A program made the translations under genes and the position numbers. The notes below the pieces were generated by a model. It was not told the DNA's origin, did not search any database, and saw only the letters and a list, made by a program, of their open reading frames with translations. From Cardiobacteriaceae bacterium (GTDB taxonomy: Bacteria; Pseudomonadota; Gammaproteobacteria; Cardiobacteriales; Cardiobacteriaceae), in the NCBI GenBank assembly GCA_030529365.1, contig JAUMXB010000001.1:124001-188000 (forward strand): a stretch of 64,000 nucleotides of DNA, given 5' to 3'. Positions 53,202 through 62,334 of this stretch are shown here, one piece after another. Each line of letters opens with the position of its first letter. The stretch's first letter is position 1.

Positions 53202-54705
53202 ATTGGTGTTGTCCTGTGGCGAAGGCCATGATGGTTTGCGGGTGGAAATCGGCGGGTTCGAGCGTGGCGTTCACCTGCCCTTCGTGCATCACCACCACGC
53301 GGTCAGAAAGGCCGAGCAGCTCGGGCAGTTCGGACGACACCAGCAAAATCGCGGTGCCTTCCGCGGCAAGTTCGCGGATGATGCGGTAAATCTCGAATTT
53401 GGCGCCCACGTCCACGCCGCGCGTCGGTTCATCAAGAATCAGCACGTGCGGATAAGTGCCGAGCCATTTGGCCAGCACCACTTTCTGCTGGTTGCCGCCA
53501 GAGAGCGTGTCGGCGCGCGATTCTATGGAGGCCGTGCGCACGCCAAGGCGTTTGATTTCCCCGTGTACACTGTCGCGCTCCGGCGCCTTGCGCAAAAAAC
53601 CCCAGCGCGTGGCGAAACGCTTCAGCGCTGCCATGCTCATATTCCTGCGCACGGCATGGGGAAGCACCAGCCCCTGTTCCTTGCGGTTTTCAGTCACAAA
53701 ACCGATGCCATAGCGGATGGCTTCGGCAGGGGCATCGATATGGATGGATTCACCATCAAGGAACATCTCGCCTTCCGCCGGCAGCATGCCGAACAGCGCA
53801 TTCATCACTTCGCTCCTGCCCGCGCCGACCAGGCCGAAAAAGCCCAGTATCTCGCCTGGCCACACCGCGAAATTCACGCCGGCAAATGCGCCCGAATGGG
53901 CAAAACCGCGCACTTCCAGCGCGGGCGGCGTGCCGGAAGGTTCCGGCGTTTCCGGCAGGCGTGGCGGATACATCTGCGTCATCTCCCGCCCCACCATCAG
54001 CGCGATCAGCCCGCCTATCGTCGCCTGCTCGCGGGCAAGTGTGGTTACATACTGGCCGTCGCGCAGCACGGTAATGTCATCGGAAAGCTGCATGATTTCG
54101 TCCATGCGGTGGGAAATGTAGATCACCGCTTTCCCGGCCGCTTTCAAGCGGGCAATGATGGCATGGAGGATGTCCACTTCGGAATCGGAAAGCGATGAGG
54201 TCGGTTCATCGAGAATCACCACATCGGCATCGTGCGACAGCCCCTTGGCAATCTCCACCAGCTGGCGCTGGGCAATCGAGAGATCGGCCACGCGCGCATG
54301 CACGTCCACCGGCAACCCCAAATCGTCCACCAGCGCCTGCGCCCTGCGATAGAGCGCCTTGCGGTCAATGAAACCAAAGCGCGACGGCTCGCGCGTGGCG
54401 AGCATGTTCTCCGCCACGGACAGGTTGTTGCAAAGGCTCAATTCCTGAAACACCACGGCAATGCCGCTTTTCGCCGCCTCGCGCGGATTTTGCGGCGCGT
54501 AGGGTTTGCCGCGCAGCATCATCGTGCCTTCGCCCGGCTGATGCACACCGGCAAGAATCTTGATCAGGGTTGACTTGCCCGCACCGTTCTCGCCGAGCAG
54601 GGTATGCACGCGCCCGCGCCGCAACGCAAGATCGATGCCTTGCAACGCGGGAATACCGGCAAAGCGCTTGCCGATACCGTGCAGGGAAAGCAGAACGTCG
54701 TTCAT
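53185..54705 (-). CDS. Ribose-type ABC sugar transporter ATP-binding protein
   Basis: 506 residues with two fused ABC domains, as in RbsA/MglA. The first has GENGAGKSTLIK, signature LSIAQRQLVEIAKGL and VVILDEPTSSLS; the second has degenerate Walker A (GLVGAGRSEVMN), LSGGNQQKVVLAKWL and VLILDEPTRGVDVGA. It powers import. Separated from the binding-protein gene by 177 bp containing a palindromic element. Confidence 0.94.
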   Translation of the reverse strand: MNDVLLSLHGIGKRFAGIPALQGIDLALRRGRVHTLLGENGAGKSTLIKILAGVHQPGEGTMMLRGKPYAPQNPREAAKSGIAVVFQELSLCNNLSVAENMLATREPSRFGFIDRKALYRRAQALVDDLGLPVDVHARVADLSIAQRQLVEIAKGLSHDADVVILDEPTSSLSDSEVDILHAIIARLKAAGKAVIYISHRMDEIMQLSDDITVLRDGQYVTTLAREQATIGGLIALMVGREMTQMYPPRLPETPEPSGTPPALEVRGFAHSGAFAGVNFAVWPGEILGFFGLVGAGRSEVMNALFGMLPAEGEMFLDGESIHIDAPAEAIRYGIGFVTENRKEQGLVLPHAVRRNMSMAALKRFATRWGFLRKAPERDSVHGEIKRLGVRTASIESRADTLSGGNQQKVVLAKWLGTYPHVLILDEPTRGVDVGAKFEIYRIIRELAAEGTAILLVSSELPELLGLSDRVVVMHEGQVNATLEPADFHPQTIMAFATGQHQYAHPA

Positions 54706-54731
54706 GGTAAGAGTAAATTTATAAAACGGCT

Positions 54732-54819
54732 AAAAATAATAATTTTTTACCATCAATAAGCGCTTATTATGAGAAATTTTTGCGTTACAAGCGCTGGGTA
54801 GTGAGAAAATATACCATTT
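54732..54819. repeat. Interspersed palindromic element copy 14, inside the sugar operon
   Basis: Cores AAGCGCTT (54758-54765) and AAGCGCTG (54789-54796), 31 bp apart; left boundary ATTTTTTACCATC, inner spacer GAGAAATTTTTGC, right boundary GTGAGAAAATATACCATTT. It lies between the binding-protein and ATPase genes. Confidence 0.87.
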
Positions 54820-54882
54820 ACAGGCGTAACCAATCCGATAGCCCGACAGGCTCGCCTTCGGGCCTGACCATACCTGCGCGGC

Positions 54883-55767
54883 TCATTTGCCGGTATAAAC
54901 ACCCGGCTCGATCGGCTGCTGCGCCGGCACGCTTTCGCCCTTCATCACCGCGATCGCGCTCGCCACCGCCTGCTTGCCCATCTGGTCGGGATACTGGCGA
55001 ATCACGCCCACCATCACCGGATCGTTGTCCACCGCATCGCGCGCTTCCTGCATGCCGTCAAAGCCGATCACCTTCACCTTGTCCTGAAGACCCGCGGATT
55101 TCACGGCCACTGCCGCCGCGAGCGCCGCGTCGTCACCAAAGCCGAAAATGCCGTCGATCTCGGGATTGGCCTGCAACATATTCTGCGCGGCCGCCAGCGC
55201 TTCCGCACGGGTAATGCCGGTTTGCGTGGCAACAATCTTCACCCCGGGATGCGCTTCCAGCGCCTTTTTGAAACCTTCGATACGCGAAACCACCGACTGC
55301 ACCGTGGGATAATCGATAATCGCCACTTCGCCCCTGCCATCCAGCACCTTGGCCATCAGCTCACCGGCCTTCTCGCCGCCCTTGTAGTTGTCGGTGCCCA
55401 CATACGACAGCACTTCCACGCCCTCGGCCGGTATATCCACGGTAATCACCTTGATGCCCGCATCCTGTGCCTTTTTGATCGCGGGCAGCACGCCCTTGCT
55501 GTCCACCGGCGAAATCACCAGTACTTTCACACCCTTGACGATCAAATCTTCCACATCGGCCAGCTGCTTGTTCAAATCCTGGTTGGCGATGGAAACTTCC
55601 AGCGCCACATTCTGCGCCTTGGCCTCCGCCTTCATCGCATCCGCGAGTTCAATATAGAAAGGATGCTGCTGGGTGAGCAGGGAAGCGCCGATGCCTTCCG
55701 CCCATGCCGCGCCGGACAACATTGCACCGGCCAGCAACACACTTTTGACAATCTTTGATTTCTTCAT
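54883..55767 (-). CDS. Ribose-type ABC sugar-binding protein
   Basis: 294 residues with signal peptide (MKKSKIVKSVLLAGAMLSGAAWA). Periplasmic binding protein type I fold: GASLLTQQHPFYIELADAMK, VLVISPVDSKGV, GIFGFGDDAALAAAVA. RbsB-like, yet the ligand contacts are too diverged to name a sugar. Start at 55767 is set by the signal peptide with GGAGAGGGTT upstream. First gene of the operon. Confidence 0.92.
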   Translation of the reverse strand: MKKSKIVKSVLLAGAMLSGAAWAEGIGASLLTQQHPFYIELADAMKAEAKAQNVALEVSIANQDLNKQLADVEDLIVKGVKVLVISPVDSKGVLPAIKKAQDAGIKVITVDIPAEGVEVLSYVGTDNYKGGEKAGELMAKVLDGRGEVAIIDYPTVQSVVSRIEGFKKALEAHPGVKIVATQTGITRAEALAAAQNMLQANPEIDGIFGFGDDAALAAAVAVKSAGLQDKVKVIGFDGMQEARDAVDNDPVMVGVIRQYPDQMGKQAVASAIAVMKGESVPAQQPIEPGVYTGK

Positions 55768-55836
55768 AACCCTCTCCTGGAATATTGGCAAACAGACGGC
55801 GCAGAACCACCGTCTGCACGCAATTTACCAACAACT

Positions 55837-55850
55837 TTTACACGAGTAAA
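55837..55850. promoter_or_regulatory. Candidate LacI-family operator
   Basis: TTTACACGAGTAAA is symmetric in six of seven base pairs around a central CG, the form of LacI/GalR-family operators. It is 70 bp upstream of the sugar-binding protein start. The regulator at 50178-51215 is the obvious candidate. Confidence 0.55.
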
Positions 55851-55923
55851 GTAAAAATTTCCCTTTCATGACGGAAAAGCTGTGTTTTCCCGCCGTATGC
55901 ATCATTCCGAAAACAAGGTAAAA

Positions 55924-55967
55924 ACAGATATTTTTTATCATCATAAGCGCTTATTAATGGTAAATTA
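55924..55967. repeat. Interspersed palindromic element copy 15 (single core)
   Basis: Core at 55945-55952 with TTTTTTATCATC on the left and AATGGTAAATTATAAC on the right, in the divergent region between the sugar-binding protein and the BASS gene. Confidence 0.8.
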
Positions 55968-56043
55968 TAACGATAAATAGCATAAAAATGATAAATAACA
56001 ACATCATCGCCAAGCATGGCTTTTCCGCCGCCGCTGCTATACC

Positions 56044-57018
56044 ATGCGCTTTTTTCCTTCCGGTCATCCCCTTCCCGTCATGCGCGCCCTGCACCATTTT
56101 TCCAGCTTCATCGGCAAAACCTTTGCCCTGTGGACCATCGTCTTCGCCCTTCTCGGCTACTTTTTCCCCGCCCTCTTTGCCCCGCTGAAGGGCTGGATCA
56201 CGCCGGCGCTTGCCGTCATCATGTTCGGCATGGGCCTCACCCTCCAGCCGCGCGACTTTGCCGAAATCGTGCGCCGCCCGCTGCAAGTGCTGGTCGGCCT
56301 CGTCGCCCAGTTTACCCTCATGCCGCTGATTGCCCTTCTGCTCACCAGAACCTTCCAGCTCGATCCGGCCATCGCGCTCGGCGTCATCCTCGTCGGCTGC
56401 TGCCCCGGCGGCACCGCGAGCAACGTCATCACCTTTCTCGCGCGCGGCGACGTGGCGCTAAGCGTCACCATCACCAGCATTTCCACCCTGCTCGCGCCGC
56501 TGCTCACGCCCCTGCTCCTGCAACTCTACGCCGGTGAACTCATCACCCTCAACCTCGCCGCCATGATGCTCACCATCGGCAAAATCGTCATCCTCCCCAT
56601 CGTCGCCGGCGTCATCGTCCACCATCTGCTCGGCGAGCGCATCCGCCCGGCCATTGCCGCACTGCCGCTCGTCTCCATCGGCGGCATTGTCCTCATCATC
56701 GCCATCATCTTCGCGCTCAACCACGACAAAATCGCAAGCCACGGCCTCCTCATCTTCGCCGTCGTCATCCTCCACAACCTTCTCGGCAACTTCCTCGGCT
56801 ACCTCGCCGCGCGCGCCTGCGGCTTCTCCGCCGCGCAACGCCGCGCCATCATGATAGAAGTCGGCATGCAAAACAGTGGCCTCGGCGCCGCCCTTGCCAA
56901 CAGCTTCTTCAGTCCGGCTGCCGCCGTGCCTTCCGCGCTCTTCAGCGTGTGGCACAACATCAGCGGCGCGCTACTGGCCAACCTCTTCGTGCGCAGCGAC
57001 AACCGGCGCGGAGCCTGA
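56044..57018 (+). CDS. Bile acid:sodium symporter (BASS) family transporter
   Basis: 324 residues, nine to ten membrane helices. Family motifs AVIMFGMGLTLQPRDF, GVILVGCCPGGTASNVITFLARGD (GVILVGCCPGG then TASNVITFLARGD) and EVGMQNSGLGAALA. Bacterial members carry pantoate, pyruvate or other organic anions with sodium. No ribosome-binding site is clear; the ATG at 56080 is an alternative start. tatD follows 3 bp later. Confidence 0.88.
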   Translation: MRFFPSGHPLPVMRALHHFSSFIGKTFALWTIVFALLGYFFPALFAPLKGWITPALAVIMFGMGLTLQPRDFAEIVRRPLQVLVGLVAQFTLMPLIALLLTRTFQLDPAIALGVILVGCCPGGTASNVITFLARGDVALSVTITSISTLLAPLLTPLLLQLYAGELITLNLAAMMLTIGKIVILPIVAGVIVHHLLGERIRPAIAALPLVSIGGIVLIIAIIFALNHDKIASHGLLIFAVVILHNLLGNFLGYLAARACGFSAAQRRAIMIEVGMQNSGLGAALANSFFSPAAAVPSALFSVWHNISGALLANLFVRSDNRRGA

Positions 57019-57021
57019 ACC

Positions 57022-57822
57022 ATGTCCAGCCATCCCCTCATCGACATCGGCTGCAATCTCGCCAGCCCCCGCCTGCTGCCCCATCTTGACCGCATCCTGC
57101 ATGACGCGCGCGAGGCTGGCGTCATCGCCCAGATCATCACCGGCAGCTCGCCGGAAAGCAGCGAAAAATCGCTCGAACTCGCGCGCGCGCACCAGGACCT
57201 CTTCGCCACTGCCGGCAGCCATCCGCACCATGCCGACGACTGGCATCCCGGCAACCACCGCGTCGCCTTTCTCGCCCTCGCCCGCGAAGCGCAAACCGTC
57301 GCCGTCGGCGAAACCGGCCTCGACTACTGGCGCGGCTTCGCCAAAGCTGCCAACCAGTGCAAAAGCTTCACCGACCAGCTGGAAATCGCGAAAATCGTGC
57401 AAAAACCGCTCTTTCTCCACGAGCGCGACGCCTTTGCCGATTTCCGCAGCATCCTCGACGCAGCGCTCCGCGAACTCGCGGGCGGCGTGTGGCACTGCTT
57501 TACCGCCGACGGCAACGCGCTCGACTGGGCGCTGGCCGAAGGGTTGCACATCGGCATCACCGGCTGGATCTGCGACCCGGAACGCGGCACGCGCCTGCGC
57601 GACATCGTGCGCCACATCCCGGACGACCGCCTGCTCCTCGAAACCGACGCGCCCTACCTCACCCCGAAAACCCTGCAACCCACACCGCGCACCAACGAAC
57701 CGCAATACCTGCCGGAAGTGCTGCGCGTCGTCGCCGCATGCCGCGGACAAAGCGCCGCCCACGTCGCGCAAACGAGCACGCAAAACGCTATCCGCCTTTT
57801 CCACCTGCCGGTTGCGATATAG
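57022..57822 (+). CDS. tatD: TatD-family metal-dependent deoxyribonuclease
   Basis: 266 residues. TIM-barrel hydrolase, but the usual N-terminal DxHxH is replaced by DIGCNLA (residues 8-14) as in TatD proper; other metal ligands are in GSHPHHAD, VGETGLDYWR, FLHERDAF, WHCFTADG and LETDAPYLTPK. A 3'-5' exonuclease in E. coli, linked to oxidative DNA damage. Co-directional with the BASS gene, 3 bp apart. Confidence 0.92.
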   Translation: MSSHPLIDIGCNLASPRLLPHLDRILHDAREAGVIAQIITGSSPESSEKSLELARAHQDLFATAGSHPHHADDWHPGNHRVAFLALAREAQTVAVGETGLDYWRGFAKAANQCKSFTDQLEIAKIVQKPLFLHERDAFADFRSILDAALRELAGGVWHCFTADGNALDWALAEGLHIGITGWICDPERGTRLRDIVRHIPDDRLLLETDAPYLTPKTLQPTPRTNEPQYLPEVLRVVAACRGQSAAHVAQTSTQNAIRLFHLPVAI

Positions 57823-57870
57823 GGCTGACTTGCAGGGACGTAGCCTGCCACGTCCCTGCTCATAAAAAGC

Positions 57871-57950
57871 CCATGAGAAAATTTCCCATCAATAAGCGCT
57901 TTTCATGAGAAAATTTCTCACCATAAGCGCTTATTAATGATAAAAAACAA
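57871..57950. repeat. Interspersed palindromic element copy 16
   Basis: Cores at 57894-57901 and 57925-57932, 31 bp apart; left spacer GAGAAAATTTCCC, inner GAGAAAATTTCTC, right boundary TAATGATAAAAAAC. It ends 18 bases before the racemase start codon. Confidence 0.88.
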
Positions 57951-57967
57951 CCAAAAAAGAGAAAAAT

Positions 57968-58657
57968 ATGAAAACCATCGGCATTATCGGCGGCATGAGT
58001 GCGGAAAGCACCACCGTTTACTACCAGCTCATCAACCGCGCCATCAATGCCCGCCTCGGCGGCAACCACAGCGCAGACATCGTCATGCACAGCGTCGATT
58101 TTGCGCGCATCGTTGCCCTGCAACAGGCGGGCGACTGGGCGCAGGCCGGGCATATCCTCGCAGCCAGCGCACACAAACTGGAAAGCATCGGCGCCGATTT
58201 CCTGCTCATCGCCACCAACACCATGCACAAGGTCGCGCCAGCCGTTGCCGCCGCCGTGCAGATTCCGCTCCTGCATCTGGTCGATGCCACGGCCGCTGCC
58301 ATCAAGGCGCAAGGGCTTTCCCGCGTCGGCCTGCTCGGCACCGCCTTCACCATGCAGGACGGCTTCTACAGCGAACGCATGGCCGGGCACGGCATCCACA
58401 CACTATTGCCAGCGCCTGAACAGCAAGCCGACATCCACCGCATCATCTTCGAGGAACTCTGCACAGGGCGCATCGAAGCCGCCTCGAAAAGCCTCTATCT
58501 GGATGCCATCCGCAGCCTGCAAGCGCAAGGCGCACAGGGCATCATCCTCGGCTGCACGGAAATCGGCCTGCTCATCCACCCGGAAGACAGCCCCCTGCCC
58601 GTCTTCGACAGCGCCGCGCTGCACGCGCTGGCCGCCGTGGAACTCGCCCTCGCCTGA
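57968..58657 (+). CDS. Aspartate/glutamate racemase, YgeA type
   Basis: 229 residues. GGMSAEST phosphate/carboxylate motif, Thr83 in ATNTMHK and Cys196 in GCTEIG. E. coli YgeA is known to use exactly this Thr/Cys pair instead of two cysteines and acts on L-aspartate and L-glutamate, so the same L-specific chemistry is expected. The AAAAAGAGAAAAAT leader directly follows a palindromic element. Single-gene unit. Confidence 0.9.
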   Translation: MKTIGIIGGMSAESTTVYYQLINRAINARLGGNHSADIVMHSVDFARIVALQQAGDWAQAGHILAASAHKLESIGADFLLIATNTMHKVAPAVAAAVQIPLLHLVDATAAAIKAQGLSRVGLLGTAFTMQDGFYSERMAGHGIHTLLPAPEQQADIHRIIFEELCTGRIEAASKSLYLDAIRSLQAQGAQGIILGCTEIGLLIHPEDSPLPVFDSAALHALAAVELALA

Positions 58658-58745
58658 CGCCGCTCTCGCCAAACCGCGCAAAACCATTCCTGAAAAATGG
58701 TAATATATTCTTCATCTTTACCACCCCACAACATGAGGAGCCGTA

Positions 58746-59966
58746 ATGGCAGCACCCAGAAAGAACGCACCCCGTAAAAACACCGCCGCATCCGCAGCAG
58801 GAAAAAGCGCCGCTACCAGAAAGACCGCCGTTGCCGACAAAGGCAGCGCCGAACAGGTCGTCGATATCGAGCCGATCAGCAAACCCGGCGCCGCCGACGT
58901 CGAAGCCCACGAAATCGCCACCAAGGTGCAGCGTGCGGAAGACCGCGAGGCCGAAGGCATTCTCGACGTGTTGCGGGAAGACATCAAGAACAACCAGCTC
59001 GGCGAACCCGGCGCCTATCTCGACAGCATGCTCGCAAGCCTTTCCGCCGATGATCTCGCCAAGCTGCAAGGGCTCTTCACCCGCCATATCCGCGCCAGCA
59101 TTCCGGTAAGCGGCGTACGCCCCGATGACGAACTTGTTGACAACTGGCGCGAAGGCAATTACCCCTACAAGAACCGCATGAGCCGCAAGGCCTACGAAAA
59201 GCAGAAATACCACCTGCAAGTGGAGCTGCTCAAATTGCAAAAATGGGTGAAAGAAACCGGCCAGCGCATCATCATCCTCTTCGAAGGCCGCGATGCCGCC
59301 GGCAAGGGCGGCACCATCAAGCGCTTCATGGAGCACATGAACCCGCGCGGCGCGCGTGTCGTCGCCCTGGAAAAGCCCACCCTGGAAGAACAGGGCCAGT
59401 GGTACTTCCAGCGCTACATCAAGCATTTGCCCACGCGTGGCGAAATCGTCCTTTTTGACCGCTCGTGGTACAACCGTGCCGGTGTCGAACGCGTCATGGG
59501 CTTCTGCACGCCAGAAGAATACGAGGAATTCATGCGCCAGGTGCCGGAATTCGAGAAAAACCTGATCCGAAGCGGCATCATCGTCATCAAATTCTGGTTC
59601 TCCGTCGGCCAGGAAGAGCAGCGCCGCCGCTTCAAGGAACGCGAAGCGCACCCCCTGAAGCAGTGGAAACTGAGCCCGATGGACAAAGCCTCGGTGGACA
59701 AGTGGGACGACTACACCGCCGCCAAGGAAGCCATGTTCTTCCATACCGATACCGCGGAAAGCCCGTGGATCGTGGTGAAATCGAACTGCAAGAAACGCGC
59801 GCGCCTGAACGCCATGCGCTACGTGCTGCACCGCGTGCCCTATGCGGAGAAAGACAACGCGCAAATCGGCGCCGTCGATCCCCTGCTGGTTGGCCGCGCT
59901 GGCGCGCTCTATGAAACGGAAGAGATGAACCTCAATTCTCCCCTGCACAGCAGCAAGGCGAAATAA
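58746..59966 (+). CDS. ppk2: Polyphosphate kinase 2
   Basis: 406 residues. A 130-residue N-terminal extension begins with a Lys/Ala-rich tail (AAPRKNAPRKNTAAS), then the PPK2 core with Walker A GRDAAGKGGT (181-190), FDRSWYNRAGVERVMGF (Walker B and lid) and SPWIVVKSNCKKRARLNAMR. It phosphorylates GDP or ADP from polyphosphate. GAGGAGCCGTA precedes the ATG. The basic tail may bind polyphosphate. Confidence 0.93.
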   Translation: MAAPRKNAPRKNTAASAAGKSAATRKTAVADKGSAEQVVDIEPISKPGAADVEAHEIATKVQRAEDREAEGILDVLREDIKNNQLGEPGAYLDSMLASLSADDLAKLQGLFTRHIRASIPVSGVRPDDELVDNWREGNYPYKNRMSRKAYEKQKYHLQVELLKLQKWVKETGQRIIILFEGRDAAGKGGTIKRFMEHMNPRGARVVALEKPTLEEQGQWYFQRYIKHLPTRGEIVLFDRSWYNRAGVERVMGFCTPEEYEEFMRQVPEFEKNLIRSGIIVIKFWFSVGQEEQRRRFKEREAHPLKQWKLSPMDKASVDKWDDYTAAKEAMFFHTDTAESPWIVVKSNCKKRARLNAMRYVLHRVPYAEKDNAQIGAVDPLLVGRAGALYETEEMNLNSPLHSSKAK

Positions 59967-60008
59967 CTGCTATCCGTGCCGCCTGCGGCACGGCATCTCT
60001 CCGCCATC

Positions 60009-60560
60009 ATGGCAAAACGACGCACCCGCGCATCGCTCTGGCTGACCGGCCAGGGCATGGTCTGGCTGCTGAGCGGACTGCTCCTCTGGGGCATTCCGCA
60101 TCTCTTTCGCACCCTGCCGGAAACCGCGCCGGCAGCTATCCCCGCCAATGGCGAAGCCACCTGCCGCGACGGCAAAGTGCTTGATGGCGACAGCGTGGAA
60201 GCCGTTTGCGCAAATCAACGCCTCACCCTGCGCCTGCTCGGCATCGATGCGCCGGAAATGGGTCAGGCACCCTATGGCGCGGAAGCGCGCGACGCCCTGG
60301 CGCGCCGCCTGCCTTCCCGTTTTCGTGCCGATATTCGCGGCACCGACATCTATGGCCGCAGCCTCGCCGTCCTGCATGACAGCAAGGGCGATATCAACGA
60401 ATGGCTGTTGCGACAGGGAGTTGCCAGCGTCTATCGCGGCGCGGAAGCGCCCGCCCCCTATCATGAGGCAGAACTGGCGGCAAAGCGCGACAAGCGCGGC
60501 ATCTGGCGAAAAAGCGGCGACCAGCAGAACCCGCAAAACTGGCGGCGTTACCACTTGTAG
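60009..60560 (+). CDS. Membrane-anchored thermonuclease (SNase-fold) protein
   Basis: 183 residues. One N-terminal membrane helix (about 14-34), then a staphylococcal-nuclease fold: DGDSVEAVC, LLGIDAPEMGQAPYG, DIYGRSLAVLH, LLRQGVASVYR. Arg and Asp of the catalytic loop (RLLGIDAPE; DGDS) are present. Probably faces the periplasm. Start at 60009 chosen to begin just before the helix; an ATG at 59976 is possible and neither has a good ribosome-binding site. Confidence 0.82.
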   Translation: MAKRRTRASLWLTGQGMVWLLSGLLLWGIPHLFRTLPETAPAAIPANGEATCRDGKVLDGDSVEAVCANQRLTLRLLGIDAPEMGQAPYGAEARDALARRLPSRFRADIRGTDIYGRSLAVLHDSKGDINEWLLRQGVASVYRGAEAPAPYHEAELAAKRDKRGIWRKSGDQQNPQNWRRYHL

Positions 60561-60640
60561 AACGAATTGTGAAAAAATGCCGCTTGCTGCCGTGCCTGCG
60601 TTCAGCCATCATCAGAGTAAAAAAATCCATAAAAACGCAA

Positions 60641-60725
60641 AATATAATGATTTTTTACCATCATTAAGCGCTTATTATGATAAATTTTCTCACCATAAGC
60701 GCTTATCCGTGAGAAAAATTACCAT
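60641..60725. repeat. Interspersed palindromic element copy 17
   Basis: Cores at 60666-60673 and 60697-60704, 31 bp apart; left boundary ATTTTTTACCATC, inner spacer GATAAATTTTCTC, right boundary GTGAGAAAAATTACCATC. It abuts the leader of the diflavin reductase gene, whose start is at 60735. Confidence 0.88.
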
Positions 60726-60734
60726 CAGGAACCT

Positions 60735-62252
60735 ATGTCCAGGGATTTGACCATTCTCTATGCCACGCAAACCGGCAACGCCGCCATGGTTGGCGCATGG
60801 GCGCAAGCCGCCGCACAAGCCTACGTCGCGGACGTACGCCTCGCCGCACTGGATGAAACGGATGCCGACACTTTGCATGGCGACGCGCTCCTCATCATCT
60901 CCACCACCGGCGAAGGCGCCATGCCCGACATGGCGCAACCCCTCTGGCAAAGCCTTCTGGAGAATCCGCCCGATTTGCGGGCACTGCGTTTTGCCGTGCT
61001 GGCGCTGGGCGACTCGCTGTACGACCACTATTGCCAGGCGGGCAAGGACTGGGATGCCAAGCTCGCAGCCCTTGGCGCCACCCGCCTTGCCGAACGGGTT
61101 GATTGCGACGTGGAATTCGAAGCCGCCGCCCGCGCCTGGATAGCCACGCGCCTGCAAGCGCTTGCCGCCGAACATGGCTGGGCAGCGCACGAAGTGGCGG
61201 CAACGCCGGTTGCGCCCGGCCATTCGCGCGAACATCCGCTGCCCGTCACCCTGCGCGCGCGGCAAACCCTCACCGGCGCAGGCGCGCTGCGCGAAGTCGT
61301 GCATTGCGAGCTGGCCACGCCGCCCGGCACCACCTGGCAGGCAGGCGGCCTGCTCCACATCCTTCCCGAAAATCCGCCCGAACTGGTGGAAGCCGCCCTG
61401 CAAGTGCTCGGCGCGCGCGCCGCAGACCGCGTGTACTGGCAAGGCCGCAACCATGCGCTGGGCGATCTCTTGCGCCACGACGTGGAGCTGCGCCTGCCCG
61501 GCCAGGATTTCCTGCGCGCCCTCGGCATGGAATGCCCGCGCGGCGACGTGCTCGACTGCCTGCGCGCCGGCATCGTGCTCGACGTGCAGGATGCCGTCGA
61601 TGCCCTCGAACCCATGCGCGCCCGCGTCTATTCCATCGCCTCCATCCCCGACACCCTGGCGCTCACCGTCGGCCGCGTGCATTTCCGGCAAAACGGCAAA
61701 GATTACGCCGGTATCGCCTCCAACTGGCTGGCAAGCATTGTCCCTGGCACGCCCATCCGCGCCTGGCTGCACGACAACCCGCTTTTCACCATCCCCGACG
61801 ACGACGATACCGCCATGCTCATGATCGCCACCGGCACCGGCATTGCGCCCTTCCGCGGCTTCATGCAGGAACGCGCGCGCCGCAACGCCCGTGGCAAACA
61901 TTGGCTTGTGTTCGGCGACCGCCATCGTCAGACCGATTTTCTCTATGAAGCAGAATGGCTGCACTGGCAGCAGACCGGACTCCTACACGAGCTGTCGCTC
62001 GCCTTCTCGCGCGATCAAAGCGAAAAAATCTATGTGCAGGATGTGCTGCGCGCCCGTGGCGCGGAAGTGTTTGCCTGGCTGGAAGCAGGCGCCTGCCTTT
62101 ACGTCTGCGGCGACGCCAGACGCATGGCCGTCGGCGTGGATGCGGCATTGCATGAAATCGTGAGCAAACATGGTAATATGTGCGCCGCAAACGCCGCAGC
62201 CTATCTAGCCAAACTGAGAAATGATAAACGCTATCGCCGCGACGTTTACTGA
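60735..62252 (+). CDS. Diflavin NADPH reductase (CysJ-like)
   Basis: 505 residues. N-terminal flavodoxin domain (LTILYATQTGNAAMV; ISTTGEGAMPDM; LALGDSLYDHYCQAG), then the FAD-binding domain of the P450-reductase/CysJ family (RVYSIASIP) and an NADPH domain (MIATGTGIAPFRGFMQERAR; YLCGDARRM-like YVCGDARRMA; terminal KRYRRDVY). Shorter than CysJ (599) in the connecting domain. No cysI or other partner is adjacent, so its electron acceptor is unknown. Confidence 0.85.
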   Translation: MSRDLTILYATQTGNAAMVGAWAQAAAQAYVADVRLAALDETDADTLHGDALLIISTTGEGAMPDMAQPLWQSLLENPPDLRALRFAVLALGDSLYDHYCQAGKDWDAKLAALGATRLAERVDCDVEFEAAARAWIATRLQALAAEHGWAAHEVAATPVAPGHSREHPLPVTLRARQTLTGAGALREVVHCELATPPGTTWQAGGLLHILPENPPELVEAALQVLGARAADRVYWQGRNHALGDLLRHDVELRLPGQDFLRALGMECPRGDVLDCLRAGIVLDVQDAVDALEPMRARVYSIASIPDTLALTVGRVHFRQNGKDYAGIASNWLASIVPGTPIRAWLHDNPLFTIPDDDDTAMLMIATGTGIAPFRGFMQERARRNARGKHWLVFGDRHRQTDFLYEAEWLHWQQTGLLHELSLAFSRDQSEKIYVQDVLRARGAEVFAWLEAGACLYVCGDARRMAVGVDAALHEIVSKHGNMCAANAAAYLAKLRNDKRYRRDVY

Positions 62253-62254
62253 TA

Positions 62255-62305
62255 CCTGCGGTCATGCCGGACGCGATGTCCGGCGCTGCCCGCAGGATTT
62301 TTCTT
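62255..62305 (+). terminator. Terminator after the diflavin reductase
   Basis: Nested stem: CCTGCGG (62255-62261) with CCGCAGG (62290-62296) enclosing GCCGGAC-gcgat-GTCCGGC, followed by ATTTTTCTTT. Confidence 0.85.
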
Positions 62306-62334
62306 TCAACCCAAGCTTATAAAGAAGGGGACGG

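Noticed and set aside
57968-58657. Loss of a catalytic cysteine in the Asp/Glu racemase (ATNTMH in place of CNT)
   Set aside because: The YgeA subfamily naturally uses threonine at this position with a distal cysteine, both present (Thr83, Cys196), so this is not a defect.
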